Of a DNA stretch of 23,401 nucleotides, positions 1 through 6,871 are shown piece by piece. Every line of letters begins with the position of its first letter. Position 1 is the first letter of the stretch. The translations under genes were made by a program, and so were the position numbers. The notes below the pieces were generated by a model. It was given only the letters and a program-made list of their open reading frames with translations, did not search any database and was not told the origin of the DNA. The stretch is from JAKLQR01 sp963753165. GTDB lineage: Bacteria; Nitrospirota; Thermodesulfovibrionia; Thermodesulfovibrionales; SM23-35. The stretch spans positions 1-23,401 of the forward strand of contig CAVWBP010000023.1 in the NCBI GenBank assembly GCA_963753165.1. Reading direction: 5' to 3'.

Positions 1-372
1 CCTGATGCTCTCAGGTAACTTCTGCGGTTTCCCGTTCAGGTCTATGCAGGCCAGTCTCACATTCGCCTCAGCCAGCAGTTCAGTTCCTCTCAGTACCCGG
101 TGATGGATCGAGATGGTGACATTTGTCATCTTCTCGATTGCAGTCATTATATCAACTACATCGCCGAGCCGGGCAGAACGCTTGTAATGGATAGCAACAT
201 CGACGACGGCAAAAAGATAGCCCTTCCGGTGGTAATCGGCTACATCTATTCCGTGTTCGAGGAGAAACTCGGTCCTTGCCCGTTCCATATACCGGAGGTA
301 ATTTGCGTAGTAGACAACCCCTCCTGCATCAGTGTCTTCGTAATAGATCTTTATTTTTATTGTATGCGGCAT
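1..372 (-). CDS. ybgC: YbgC-type acyl-CoA thioesterase, 3' end outside window
   Basis: A hotdog-fold thioesterase that hydrolyses acyl-CoA or acyl-ACP thioesters in the cytoplasm; in many Gram-negatives it sits with tol-pal genes. Reading leftwards from the ATG at 372, the protein begins MPHTIKIKIYYEDTDAGG and continues VVYYANYLRYMERAR. This is the conserved N-terminal helix region of the YbgC/4-hydroxybenzoyl-CoA thioesterase family, with the catalytic Asp at residue 15 (or 13). About 124 codons are visible and the family is about 130-140 residues, so only a short C-terminus is missing. The start lies 6 bases after the stop of the Smr gene, so the two genes are probably co-transcribed and translationally coupled. 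No tol genes are visible here, so the physiological substrate is unknown. Confidence 0.88.
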   Translation of the reverse strand, partial: MPHTIKIKIYYEDTDAGGVVYYANYLRYMERARTEFLLEHGIDVADYHRKGYLFAVVDVAIHYKRSARLGDVVDIMTAIEKMTNVTISIHHRVLRGTELLAEANVRLACIDLNGKPQKLPESIR

Positions 373-378
373 CAATTT

Positions 379-996
379 TTACCTGAGAAGTATATATGTT
401 GCGCCCAGGCCGCCGTCAGAGTCTTTTGCTGTCGAATATGCCAAAACCCATTTCCGGAAGACGCCCTGCAGCCACCTCTTGACTGCTTCTTTCAGGACCG
501 GCTCCTTCGGGGAACGCAGACCCCGGCCATGTACCACTTTCACACAGAAGAGCCGCTTTTGCAGCGCTTCTTTGATAAATGCATGCAGCGCTTCTTCCGC
601 CTCACGGACTGTCATTCCATGAAGGTCTATAGAGTCCTGAACGGAAAAATACCCGTGATGAAGCTTCTGCGCGAGATCTTTTCTCACCCGGGGGCTCATC
701 CATTCGATATATTCACCGGTGTCCGCAAGGTTGATTTTTCTCTCCATATGAACGATCTGCCTCAGGATTTCGAGGGTATCATCTCTGCGCTTTGCAGGGA
801 TTTTCTTCTCCTGAGGCGTGGGGAGAGGAATTTCCCTGAACTCCCTGATCTCCCTTACATCAGCCATTGCTTCATGGAAGACCTCTTCATCAGTCCCTGT
901 CTGAGCCACTTCTTTTTCCTTCAGGACAACCCGATTCTCTTCAAGTACTGTTTCGAGTTCTTTGAATGATGTCAATGAGACCTTGAATGAATCCAT
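379..996 (-). CDS. Smr-domain protein
   Basis: A 205-residue protein ending in an Smr (small MutS-related) domain. Seen: DLHGMT at residues 124-129 and VVHGRGL at 154-160, the two hallmark motifs. The first ~100 residues are charged, probably helical, and match no family I recognise. Stand-alone Smr proteins are known or suspected nucleases acting on DNA or RNA; the role here is not shown by the sequence. There is no signal peptide or membrane segment, so it should be cytoplasmic. It is the first gene of a short minus-strand unit with the ybgC-like gene. The ATG at 996 is preceded by a TATAAT-like -10 on the same strand only ten bases upstream, so the mRNA leader would be very short. Confidence 0.85.
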   Translation of the reverse strand: MDSFKVSLTSFKELETVLEENRVVLKEKEVAQTGTDEEVFHEAMADVREIREFREIPLPTPQEKKIPAKRRDDTLEILRQIVHMERKINLADTGEYIEWMSPRVRKDLAQKLHHGYFSVQDSIDLHGMTVREAEEALHAFIKEALQKRLFCVKVVHGRGLRSPKEPVLKEAVKRWLQGVFRKWVLAYSTAKDSDGGLGATYILLR

Positions 997-1005
997 AACA
1001 GCTAT

Positions 1006-1011
1006 ATTATA
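1006..1011 (-). promoter_or_regulatory. Candidate -10 box for the Smr gene
   Basis: A perfect TATAAT read on the minus strand, ending 9 bases before the Smr start codon. I see no convincing -35 at 16-18 bases, so this is a weak call. It faces the ampG promoter, making 997-1107 a divergent regulatory gap. Confidence 0.35.
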
Positions 1012-1075
1012 ACCGGATAATTTATGAAAGGGGAGAGCAAGGCAAGAGAGCAGTGCACATCTGTACAGGATGAGT

Positions 1076-1084
1076 TGCTATAAT
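1076..1084 (+). promoter_or_regulatory. Extended -10 promoter for ampG
   Basis: TGCTATAAT fits the extended -10 consensus TGnTATAAT exactly. No good -35 is present, as is common for extended -10 promoters. Transcription would start near 1091, giving a leader of under 20 bases before the ATG at 1108. A seven-codon reading frame starting at 1088 ends in a TGA that overlaps that ATG; it could couple initiation or be chance. Confidence 0.5.
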
Positions 1085-1107
1085 ACTATGCAAAAAGAAT
1101 ATTCTGA

Positions 1108-2382
1108 ATGAAAATTGATATCGCTCCATATCTTGAAGTCTTCCGCAGCCGCCGTATTGCCATAATAACGTTTCTCGGCTTTTCCTCGGGGTTGCCTCTT
1201 GCCCTTACCGGCGCAACGCTTCAGGCCTGGATGACTGTTGCAGGTGTTGATTTAAAAACGATCGGGATATTTGCGCTGGTCGGACTGCCGTATACTTTGA
1301 AATTTCTCTGGTCTCCGTTCATGGACCGGTTTGTGCCGCCATTTCTGGGAAGACGCCGCGGCTGGATACTCATCACCCAGTTCGCACTTGTCGCCGGGAT
1401 TGCCGCGATGGCCTTCAGCTCGCCTCAGCAGGCCCCGTTTTTTGTTGCTCTGATCGCACTCGCAGTTGCATTCTCCTCTGCGTCTCAGGACATTGTCGTT
1501 GACGCCTACAGAACCGATGTCCTCCAGGAAAAAGAGCGCGGTTTCGGGGCGGCGGTGTTTGTTATGGGTTACCGGATTGCACTGCTCATCTCAGGGGCGC
1601 TTGCATTCGTGCTTGCAGACCACATCGGCTGGCGGAATACCTACCTCACCATGGCGGCTGTCATGGGCCTCGCAATACTTGCAACACTCTTCGGACGGGA
1701 GCCGGCAAAGGAGGCGACGCCCCCGGCCAGTATGCGTGAGGCGGTATGGGGGCCTTTAAAGAATTATTTTCAGAGGAATTCCTCGGTTGCTTTGCTCGTC
1801 CTGATCATCCTCTATAAATTGGGAGATGCATACGCCGGTGCACTGACAACCGCGTTTCTTATCAGAGGAGTAGGGTTTTCAGTGAGCGAAGTGGGAACGA
1901 TCAATAAAGGGCTCGGATTCGCATCATTGATTTTTGGTGCATTGTTTGGCGGAGCGCTTATGGTCAGACTGCAACTTTACCGTTCGCTCCTTGTATTCGG
2001 CATACTCCAGGCGATTTCCAATCTCTCTTTTATGGTGCTCGCCTGGACAGGAAAGAGCTACGGGGTGCTGATTTTTGCCGTGGCATTCGAAAACGTCTCC
2101 GGAGGAATGGGCACCGCAGCCTTTGTAGCCCTTCTCATGGCGATGTGCGACCACCGCTTTACCGCGACACAATATGCACTCCTCTCATCACTCGCTGCCC
2201 TCGGGAGGATATTCATTTCGCCGACGTCAGGGTATCTCGTCGATTCGGTGGGCTGGGTTTTGTTCTTTTTCATCACGTTCCTCACCGCTCTGCCGGGACT
2301 TATCCTCCTGCGGTATTTGAGGAATACAGTTGCCGGCCTGAAGGAGACAACAGGTGTAAAGCAATACGTAATCGGAAATTAA
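1108..2382 (+). CDS. ampG: AmpG-type muropeptide permease (MFS)
   Basis: A major-facilitator transporter that imports GlcNAc-anhydroMurNAc peptides from the periplasm through the inner membrane, the entry step of cell-wall recycling. Its 424 residues form about 12 hydrophobic segments; E. coli AmpG is longer, with extra C-terminal helices. Family marks near the N-terminus include FSSGLPLALTG, LVGLPYTLKFLWSP, MDRF and the GRRRGW loop between helices 2 and 3. SQDIVVDAYRTD in helix 4 is typical of AmpG/acetyl-CoA transporter-like members. The context supports muropeptide rather than acetyl-CoA transport: the next genes are a DUF1460 amidase (convergent) and nagA. The start at 1108 gives a normal MFS N-terminus, but no Shine-Dalgarno is obvious. 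Confidence 0.88.
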   Translation: MKIDIAPYLEVFRSRRIAIITFLGFSSGLPLALTGATLQAWMTVAGVDLKTIGIFALVGLPYTLKFLWSPFMDRFVPPFLGRRRGWILITQFALVAGIAAMAFSSPQQAPFFVALIALAVAFSSASQDIVVDAYRTDVLQEKERGFGAAVFVMGYRIALLISGALAFVLADHIGWRNTYLTMAAVMGLAILATLFGREPAKEATPPASMREAVWGPLKNYFQRNSSVALLVLIILYKLGDAYAGALTTAFLIRGVGFSVSEVGTINKGLGFASLIFGALFGGALMVRLQLYRSLLVFGILQAISNLSFMVLAWTGKSYGVLIFAVAFENVSGGMGTAAFVALLMAMCDHRFTATQYALLSSLAALGRIFISPTSGYLVDSVGWVLFFFITFLTALPGLILLRYLRNTVAGLKETTGVKQYVIGN

Positions 2383-2410
2383 GCTGTATCCCTCGACTCT
2401 ATTTCGGTCC

Positions 2411-3127
2411 TCAGGATAAGCGATATCCCGGCTTGTCGGCAATATAGCTCCTGAAATCTTCATCAACCACTTTCCTGTATTGCTCCTGAGAAGACGCATG
2501 TCTGAAGAAAACGGCATCAGGTTTTTTAATAACAATGCCGACATGCGAAACGTCCAGTCCGGGGGACCGGGCATAGATGCCGAGGTAATCTCCTGTTTTC
2601 AAAAGGGAGCAGATTTCCCTATCGACCGATTCTGACGGCAGGTAACGTATTGAACGCAGCACAGGCTGAATGCCGTCCAGAAAATATGTCCCGTCCTGTT
2701 TTCTGTTGAGCAGCTTTTCACTCAGGACTGACCTGTTGATGCTTATTGTTTCTGTCACCTCATCAATCCGTTCTGCATTGTATTCACTCCAGTCCGTAAA
2801 AAAATGGTTCCTTGCGCCGAATGAGATTTTGCCGGCTTTATACCTCACTTTTTGCAGATTCGTCCTGAATTCGAAAAAGGATTGAGATATACGCATGGCT
2901 TCGACATATTCAAGATAGGTGAAGCAGTCTACACCCGAAAGATCGATTACAAATACTTCAGGGGTGTCTTTATCGCCGATCAGGCTGGATTCTTTATACG
3001 GTATGCCGAGCAACTGCCCCGAGAGATATGCAATCCTTTCGCCCGTATCGCGGGTGAGTGAAGCCTGTGAGAGGAGATGGGTTAACTCTCTTTCAGAATA
3101 ATTGCCAAGAAGAATATACTCTTTCAT
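2411..3127 (-). CDS. DUF1460 (NlpC/P60) N-acetylmuramoyl-L-alanine amidase-like protein
   Basis: About 238 residues matching the DUF1460 branch of NlpC/P60 cysteine hydrolases. Characterised members specifically cut the bond between anhydroMurNAc and L-Ala of anhydro-muropeptides. Seen: GVDCFTYLE with the presumed catalytic Cys at residue 68, RNHFFTDW, and the C-terminal GDYLGIYA and VSHVGIV segments that would supply the catalytic His. No signal peptide or lipobox is visible, so it probably acts in the cytosol on products brought in by AmpG; many homologues are exported, so this is worth noting. It is convergent with ampG (28 bases apart) and divergent from nagA. The ATG at 3127 is chosen; a GTG one codon upstream (3130) is equally possible. 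Neither has a clear Shine-Dalgarno. Confidence 0.85.
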   Translation of the reverse strand: MKEYILLGNYSERELTHLLSQASLTRDTGERIAYLSGQLLGIPYKESSLIGDKDTPEVFVIDLSGVDCFTYLEYVEAMRISQSFFEFRTNLQKVRYKAGKISFGARNHFFTDWSEYNAERIDEVTETISINRSVLSEKLLNRKQDGTYFLDGIQPVLRSIRYLPSESVDREICSLLKTGDYLGIYARSPGLDVSHVGIVIKKPDAVFFRHASSQEQYRKVVDEDFRSYIADKPGYRLS

Positions 3128-3137
3128 CACTGATGTT

Positions 3138-3166
3138 TTGAACGCATCCTTCCCCTATGCTATGAT
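3138..3166 (+). promoter_or_regulatory. Sigma-70 promoter for nagA and the selenoprotein gene
   Basis: TTGAAC (3138-3143), a spacer of exactly 17 bases, then TATGAT (3161-3166). Transcription would begin near 3173, 19 bases before the nagA ATG. It lies in the 64-base gap between two divergent genes. Confidence 0.5.
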
Positions 3167-3191
3167 AACAGAAATTCAGGGGTTCTATGAA

Positions 3192-4124
3192 ATGAAGATC
3201 ATCGACATCCATACCCACGGCGTCTCCGGCTATGATACGAGGACTGCGGAGAGTGATCATATCCTCAAAATTGCCGCAATTCATGGATCTTCCGGGGTCT
3301 CTGATATTCTGCTCGCCGTCTATCCGTCATCCCTCGATATGATGAGGAACCAGATGGAAACTATTAAAAAAGCGATAGAGCGGCAGAAGACAGGGCAGGA
3401 TGAAAGGAAGAAAACAAAGAAAATCTCCATGCCGGACATCAGGCATCGGGGGTCCTCAATGCGGGGAAAAAAATCCGCAAGGATACTCGGCGTCCATCTC
3501 GAAGGGCCTTTTGTCAACCCCTTAAAATGCGGGGCGCTTAATGCAGCGCACTGCGTAAACCCATCGCTGCAAGATTTCCGGAAGCTTATTGACGGCTATG
3601 AGGACATCGTGAAGATCATGACCGTTGCGCCCGAATTGAACGGATCGCTCAAGCTCATCAGACACATGACCGGACAGGGCATCATTGTGAGTATGGGGCA
3701 TTCTGACGCAACGTATGCAGAGGCAGAGGCAGGGTTCCGAGCCGGCGCCCGGGGGATTACTCATCTCTTCAACGCGATGAGGGGATTTCAGCACCGGGAG
3801 CCGGGCATTGCGGGATTCGGCCTTGTGAACCAGGAGGTATATCTGGAAGTCATTGCAGACCCCCACCACCTCCATCCGGGGACCCTCGACCTTATCTTCA
3901 GGACAAAAAACCCCGAGAGGATCATCATAGTATCCGATACAGTAAAGAGCACGAAAAGAGCAGGGGGCAGGAGACCGCTTGCAGACAAAAGAGGAAAACT
4001 TCTGGGTGGGAGTATGACTGTTACCGCGTCTGCGCAGAGACTGATCGAGGCAGGGTACAGGAAAAGTCTCATCATGCGTTGCATAACGAAAAACCCTGAA
4101 CGATACTTGTCGTTTTCTCAGTGA
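3192..4124 (+). CDS. nagA: N-acetylglucosamine-6-phosphate deacetylase, compact form
   Basis: An amidohydrolase that removes acetate from GlcNAc-6-phosphate, feeding recycled cell-wall sugar back to glucosamine-6-phosphate. Active-site residues are in place: HTH at residues 7-9, Glu in LEGPF (104), His in MGHSDA (170), His in THLFNAM (191), and the catalytic Asp in IIVSDT (249). The ATG at 3192 is preferred because an AGGGG Shine-Dalgarno lies 9 bases upstream and the protein then opens directly with the HTH motif; upstream codons in frame look non-native. At 310 residues it is ~70 shorter than usual: both halves of the small beta-sandwich domain (N-terminal ~50 residues and the C-terminal tail) are missing. 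Residues ~66-97 are a basic Lys/Arg-rich insertion before the LEGPF strand. Confidence 0.87.
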   Translation: MKIIDIHTHGVSGYDTRTAESDHILKIAAIHGSSGVSDILLAVYPSSLDMMRNQMETIKKAIERQKTGQDERKKTKKISMPDIRHRGSSMRGKKSARILGVHLEGPFVNPLKCGALNAAHCVNPSLQDFRKLIDGYEDIVKIMTVAPELNGSLKLIRHMTGQGIIVSMGHSDATYAEAEAGFRAGARGITHLFNAMRGFQHREPGIAGFGLVNQEVYLEVIADPHHLHPGTLDLIFRTKNPERIIIVSDTVKSTKRAGGRRPLADKRGKLLGGSMTVTASAQRLIEAGYRKSLIMRCITKNPERYLSFSQ

Positions 4125-4147
4125 TAAAAATAGGCGAAGGAGGGATC

Positions 4148-4354
4148 ATGCAAGAAAAAGTTACGATTTTCGGAAAGCACGGTTGACCGTTTACCGAAAG
4201 GGCCAGGGAGGCCTATGGGGACAGGGCGGTCTATTATGATGTGCAGGAAGAAGCTTCAAAACTGGAAGAGATGTTGAAGTTTTCGGGGGGTATACGAAAA
4301 GTTCCTGTGATCATCGAAGAAGGAAAAGTGACCATTGGTTTCGGCGGCTCATGA
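4148..4354 (+). CDS. UXX-star family selenoprotein, TGA at 4184 read as Sec13
   Basis: A 68-residue thioredoxin/glutaredoxin-like redox protein that standard gene callers would miss, because codon 13 is TGA. Read through as selenocysteine (U), the N-terminus is MQEKVTIFGKHGUPFTERA and the rest ends with VPVIIEEGKV and IGFGGS. This matches my memory of the UXX-star (seleno)protein family: beta strand, UPxT redox motif at the start of helix 1, a YDV strand, a cis-Pro VPVI strand and a terminal GFGG. The frame is open on both sides of the TGA. A strong Shine-Dalgarno AGGAGG (4138-4143) sits 4 bases before the ATG. A SECIS-like hairpin follows the TGA. The gene starts 23 bases after nagA, in the same direction, so probably in one transcript. 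The exact redox partner is unknown. Confidence 0.85.
4184..4214 (+). promoter_or_regulatory. Bacterial SECIS element for UGA recoding
   Basis: From the UGA (4184-4186), 13 bases lead to a stem-loop at 4200-4214. GGGCC pairs with GGCCU (last pair G-U) around the five-base loop AGGGA (4205-4209). The loop begins 19 bases after the UGA and has a G in its second position. Both features agree with the general bacterial SECIS model for SelB binding (loop about 16-37 bases from UGA, G among the first two loop bases). The stem is only five pairs. Confidence 0.65.
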
Positions 4355-4366
4355 GGAGTATAAAAA

Positions 4367-4404
4367 CGGTCAGGGACCGAAAAATTATTCTCTCGCATAA
4401 TTTT
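4367..4404. other. Two adjacent short hairpins in the gap after the selenoprotein gene
   Basis: CGGTC-AGG-GACCG (4367-4379), then AAAATTAT paired with ATAATTTT (4381-4404, 8-base loop). On the plus strand no T-run follows the GC stem, so this is a poor terminator. On the minus strand the GC stem is followed by TTTTTA, as in an intrinsic terminator, but no minus-strand gene ends there. The rest of 4355-4562 holds no gene or promoter I can support. Confidence 0.3.
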
Positions 4405-4562
4405 CAGAAAGATTATCGCAAACACTTCCTCAAAAATACCATCGCTACTCCGCAGGAAATGCCTTCCTTATTAACAGTGATCATGCCTGAATATTGTTGT
4501 CACTGTTTTCTGAAGGATTCAGCGGGAGATATGTGGTAAAATAATAAATAAAACAATAAGAT

Positions 4563-5045
4563 ATGTGGTATGCCATCTATACAAAACCGACGAGAGAAGA
4601 TCTCGTGTCCTTCCGCCTTCAGACAATCGGGATAGAAGTACTCAATCCAAAGGTCAGATTAACAAAATACAGGAAGAACAGACTTGTCGAGGTTGTCGAG
4701 CCGCTTTTCCCCAGTTATCTTTTTGCCCAGTTCGATAAGGAAAGATACGCCCATCTGATCACCTACACATCGGGAGTGAGGTTTATCGTCGGAAAGAACA
4801 GCCCTTTGATCGTGCATGACGAGATCGTGTGTGCAATAAAGGAGAGAATAGGACAAGACAGCATTATCGTCATGAAGCCTGAAAAATTTGAGCGAGGAGA
4901 CAGGGTCCGTGTCATGGGGGGACCGTTCAAAGACTTCTACGGGATTTTTACACGCGAAGTCAAAGGCCCGGAACGGGTGATGGTTCTCCTTGACGCGCTG
5001 CACTGCAGCGTAGAACTGGACGGCTGTCTGCTCGCAGTCGCGTAA
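4563..5045 (+). CDS. rfaH: RfaH-like NusG paralogue, operon-specific antiterminator
   Basis: A 160-residue specialised NusG-family protein expected to ride on RNA polymerase and suppress pausing and termination in long surface-polysaccharide operons. The NusG N-terminal domain covers residues 1-~100: WYAIYTKP at the start, VEPLFPSYLFAQFD (44-58) closely like RfaH EPLFPNYLFVEFD, and TSGVRFIVG (69-77). A linker leads to a KOW domain from ~110 (RGDRVRVMGGPFKDFYGIF). Housekeeping NusG is longer and usually sits with secE and ribosomal genes, which are absent. The gene stands first before the sugar-nucleotide operon, and an ops-type recruitment site lies 144 bases downstream, which fits RfaH action in cis. 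Other names for this broad group are UpxY and LoaP. The ATG has no good Shine-Dalgarno. Confidence 0.88.
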   Translation: MWYAIYTKPTREDLVSFRLQTIGIEVLNPKVRLTKYRKNRLVEVVEPLFPSYLFAQFDKERYAHLITYTSGVRFIVGKNSPLIVHDEIVCAIKERIGQDSIIVMKPEKFERGDRVRVMGGPFKDFYGIFTREVKGPERVMVLLDALHCSVELDGCLLAVA

Positions 5046-5053
5046 AGAAAAAC

Positions 5054-5117
5054 AGGTATAGATAAGGACAAAAACAGGGAAAGGCAGAAAGCAGTAAGAA
5101 TCAGGCAGCAGGCAGCA
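5054..5117 (+). repeat. Hexamer then heptamer repeat tract between rfaH and rfbA
   Basis: Begins with degenerate AGGTAT/AGATAA hexamers (purine-rich, no T-rich partner arm) and continues with period-7 units, including CAGGCAG twice in perfect tandem (5102-5115). It is one of a family of such tracts at gene boundaries in this window. Confidence 0.55.
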
Positions 5118-5189
5118 TACTTATATTTTGTATTTGAGCGCTTGTAATGTGACAACTCAACCTCTGACATGCCCGAATGGACATGTAAT

Positions 5190-5201
5190 GGCGGTAGCCT
5201 G
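5190..5201 (+). promoter_or_regulatory. ops element, RfaH recruitment site
   Basis: GGCGGTAGCCTG matches the enterobacterial ops consensus GGCGGTAGCGTG at 11 of 12 positions, and GGCGGTAGYNT completely. In the RfaH system this DNA in the non-template strand pauses RNA polymerase and recruits RfaH. It lies on the sense strand, 62 bases before rfbA and downstream of the RfaH-like gene, exactly where such an element should act. Nothing else in the window matches. Confidence 0.8.
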
Positions 5202-5209
5202 TCCTTTCG

Positions 5210-5241
5210 AAGCTCAAAAGCTTGCATAGCCTGGCCGGCTA
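5210..5241 (+). other. Two small hairpins in the rfbA leader
   Basis: AAGCT-CAAA-AGCTT (5210-5223) and TAGCC-TGGCC-GGCTA (5227-5241) follow the ops element in the untranslated leader. TAGCCTG occurs both in the ops element (5195) and at 5227. They may form pause or leader structures; no T-run follows. Confidence 0.35.
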
Positions 5242-5262
5242 GTCAGCTAATATAAGGACACT

Positions 5263-6135
5263 ATGAAAGGCATTATCCTTGCGGGCGGAGTAGGGACACG
5301 GTTGTATCCGATCACAATCAGTGTCTGCAAACAACTGTTGCCGATCTATGACAAGCCCATGGTCTACTATCCTCTCTCGGTCCTCATGCTCGCCGGAATC
5401 AGGGATGTACTGATCATTTCGACGCCTCAGGATCTTCCCCGGTTCAAGGGTATTTTTGGTGACGGGTCCTGTTTGGGCATGCGCTTTACCTATAAGGAAC
5501 AGCCAAATCCGGGAGGCATAGCCGAAGCCTTTATCCTTGGGGAGGAATTCATCGGGGATGACTGCGTATGTCTCGTCCTTGGAGACAATATCTTCTACGG
5601 ACACGGTCTCACGGAGTTACTGAAAAAAGCGTGGAGCAATGTGGAGACGAACGGAGGGGCCGCGATATTCGGCTATTATGTGCAAGATCCCGAACGGTAT
5701 GGAGTTGTGGAATTTGATGAAACCGGTGCAGTGTTGTCCATCGAAGAAAAGCCGAAAACGCCGAAATCACGGTATGCGGTTACCGGTCTTTATTTCTATG
5801 ACAACGAAGTGGTCAGGATTGCCGGGAGCATCAAACCATCCCGGAGAGGCGAGCTTGAAATAACTGACGTGAATAAAGAATATCTGAAAAGAGGGAAATT
5901 AAGGGTGGGACTTATGGGCAGAGGCTATGCATGGCTCGATACGGGGACTCACACCAGTCTGCTTGAAGCAGGCGAATTCATCGCGACGATTGAGAAGAGG
6001 CAGGGGCTGAAAGTGGCTTGTATCGAAGAGATTGCCTATTCCCTCGGATATATCACGAAGGCACAATTACTGAACCTCGCCAATGCCCTCGACCATAATG
6101 ACTATGGAAAATATCTGAAAAGGCTCATAAAATGA
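5263..6135 (+). CDS. rfbA: Glucose-1-phosphate thymidylyltransferase
   Basis: RmlA, 290 residues, the usual length. It makes dTDP-glucose from dTTP and glucose-1-phosphate, the first step to dTDP-L-rhamnose. The nucleotide-binding signature LAGGVGTRLYPIT (residues 6-18) is followed by KQLLPIYDKPM, then EQPNPGGIAEAF, LGDNIFYG (metal-binding Asp) and VEFDETG and EEKPKTPKS. Start chosen at 5263, with AAGGA four bases before the ATG. It opens the sugar-nucleotide operon behind the ops site. dTDP-rhamnose normally inhibits this enzyme allosterically; nothing in the sequence suggests otherwise. Confidence 0.95.
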   Translation: MKGIILAGGVGTRLYPITISVCKQLLPIYDKPMVYYPLSVLMLAGIRDVLIISTPQDLPRFKGIFGDGSCLGMRFTYKEQPNPGGIAEAFILGEEFIGDDCVCLVLGDNIFYGHGLTELLKKAWSNVETNGGAAIFGYYVQDPERYGVVEFDETGAVLSIEEKPKTPKSRYAVTGLYFYDNEVVRIAGSIKPSRRGELEITDVNKEYLKRGKLRVGLMGRGYAWLDTGTHTSLLEAGEFIATIEKRQGLKVACIEEIAYSLGYITKAQLLNLANALDHNDYGKYLKRLIK

Positions 6136-6138
6136 AAC

Positions 6139-6268
6139 AGGAAGAAAAATACAGGTAAAGATGAGAACAGGCAAAGGTAGAGGTAAAGACAGGGCATAGG
6201 GGAAAGAAGAGACAATCAGTTATCTTCTTATCTTCACCTGTTTTTTCCTGCTACCTCTACCTGTTATC
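6139..6268 (+). repeat. Hexamer tract forming an imperfect inverted repeat, rfbA-rfbC gap
   Basis: The first half is purine-rich with AGGTAA-type hexamers (6153-6192). The second half (6222-6268) is pyrimidine-rich and complementary, e.g. CAGGTAAAGATGAGAA against TTCTTATCTTCACCTG. The transcript could fold into a long imperfect hairpin that ends just before the rfbC start codon. It fills nearly the whole 145-base gap. Confidence 0.6.
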
Positions 6269-6280
6269 TGCTGTTTAACC

Positions 6281-6841
6281 GTGCCTTTTACTTTCACAAA
6301 ACTCGCTTTTCCCGAAATTATCCTGATCGCACCGAAGCATTTCCCGGACGACCGCGGATTTTTCATGGAGACGTACAAATATTCCGATTTTGCCGCAGCC
6401 GGCATCAAAGAGCATTTTATCCAGGACAATTTCTCGCACTCTTCCCACGGCGTGCTCCGGGGACTTCATTATCAGAAGCATCCGAACGCACAGGGGAAAT
6501 TAGTCGGGTGTCTTACAGGGCGGATTTTTGATGTGGTTGTCGACATACGAAAAGGGTCTCCGACATTCGGAAGGTGGGTCGGGCAGGAACTTTCCCGTGA
6601 AAACATGCTCATGCTCTATGTGCCGGCAGGCTTTGCTCATGGTTTCCTCGTGATGAGCGATAAGGCCGATGTCCTCTATAAATGCACGAAAGAATACGCA
6701 CCGGCTGATGACCGGGGAATGCTCTGGAATGACCCGGACATCGCAATCGAATGGCCGGTCAGGAATCCCCTTGTTTCGGAAAAAGACAGACGCCATCCCC
6801 TGCTGAAGGATGCGGATATAAATTTTGAATACGGGAAATAA
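6281..6841 (+). CDS. rfbC: dTDP-4-dehydrorhamnose 3,5-epimerase
   Basis: RmlC, 186 residues, a cupin-fold epimerase acting on dTDP-4-keto-6-deoxyglucose. Seen: DDRGFFMETYK (23-33), the catalytic His in LRGLHYQ (His63), KLVGCLTGRIFDVVVDIR, PAGFAHGF and the Tyr of EYAP. Translation starts at GTG 6281, because the protein then has the standard MPFxF N-terminus. There is no Shine-Dalgarno: the pyrimidine arm of the upstream repeat runs nearly to the start codon, so initiation probably depends on coupling or leaderless-like entry. Confidence 0.94.
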   Translation: MPFTFTKLAFPEIILIAPKHFPDDRGFFMETYKYSDFAAAGIKEHFIQDNFSHSSHGVLRGLHYQKHPNAQGKLVGCLTGRIFDVVVDIRKGSPTFGRWVGQELSRENMLMLYVPAGFAHGFLVMSDKADVLYKCTKEYAPADDRGMLWNDPDIAIEWPVRNPLVSEKDRRHPLLKDADINFEYGK

Positions 6842-6871
6842 AGGGAATCCTATAATGACTGCCTTTTGTAT

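Noticed and set aside
100..969. 289-codon plus-strand open frame
   Set aside because: It is antisense to the YbgC-like and Smr genes, both of which have clear family motifs; its own translation resembles nothing.
3102..3191. Earlier start for nagA
   Set aside because: It would overlap the divergent amidase gene and its promoter; ATG 3192 has a Shine-Dalgarno and starts at the HTH motif.
4184..4186. TGA as a simple nonsense mutation ending a 12-residue peptide
   Set aside because: Frame continues with family-typical sequence to a natural end, a SECIS-like hairpin is present, and the position equals the known redox residue.
4367..4379. Intrinsic terminator after the selenoprotein gene
   Set aside because: No T-run follows on the plus strand; the T-run is only on the minus strand, where no gene ends.
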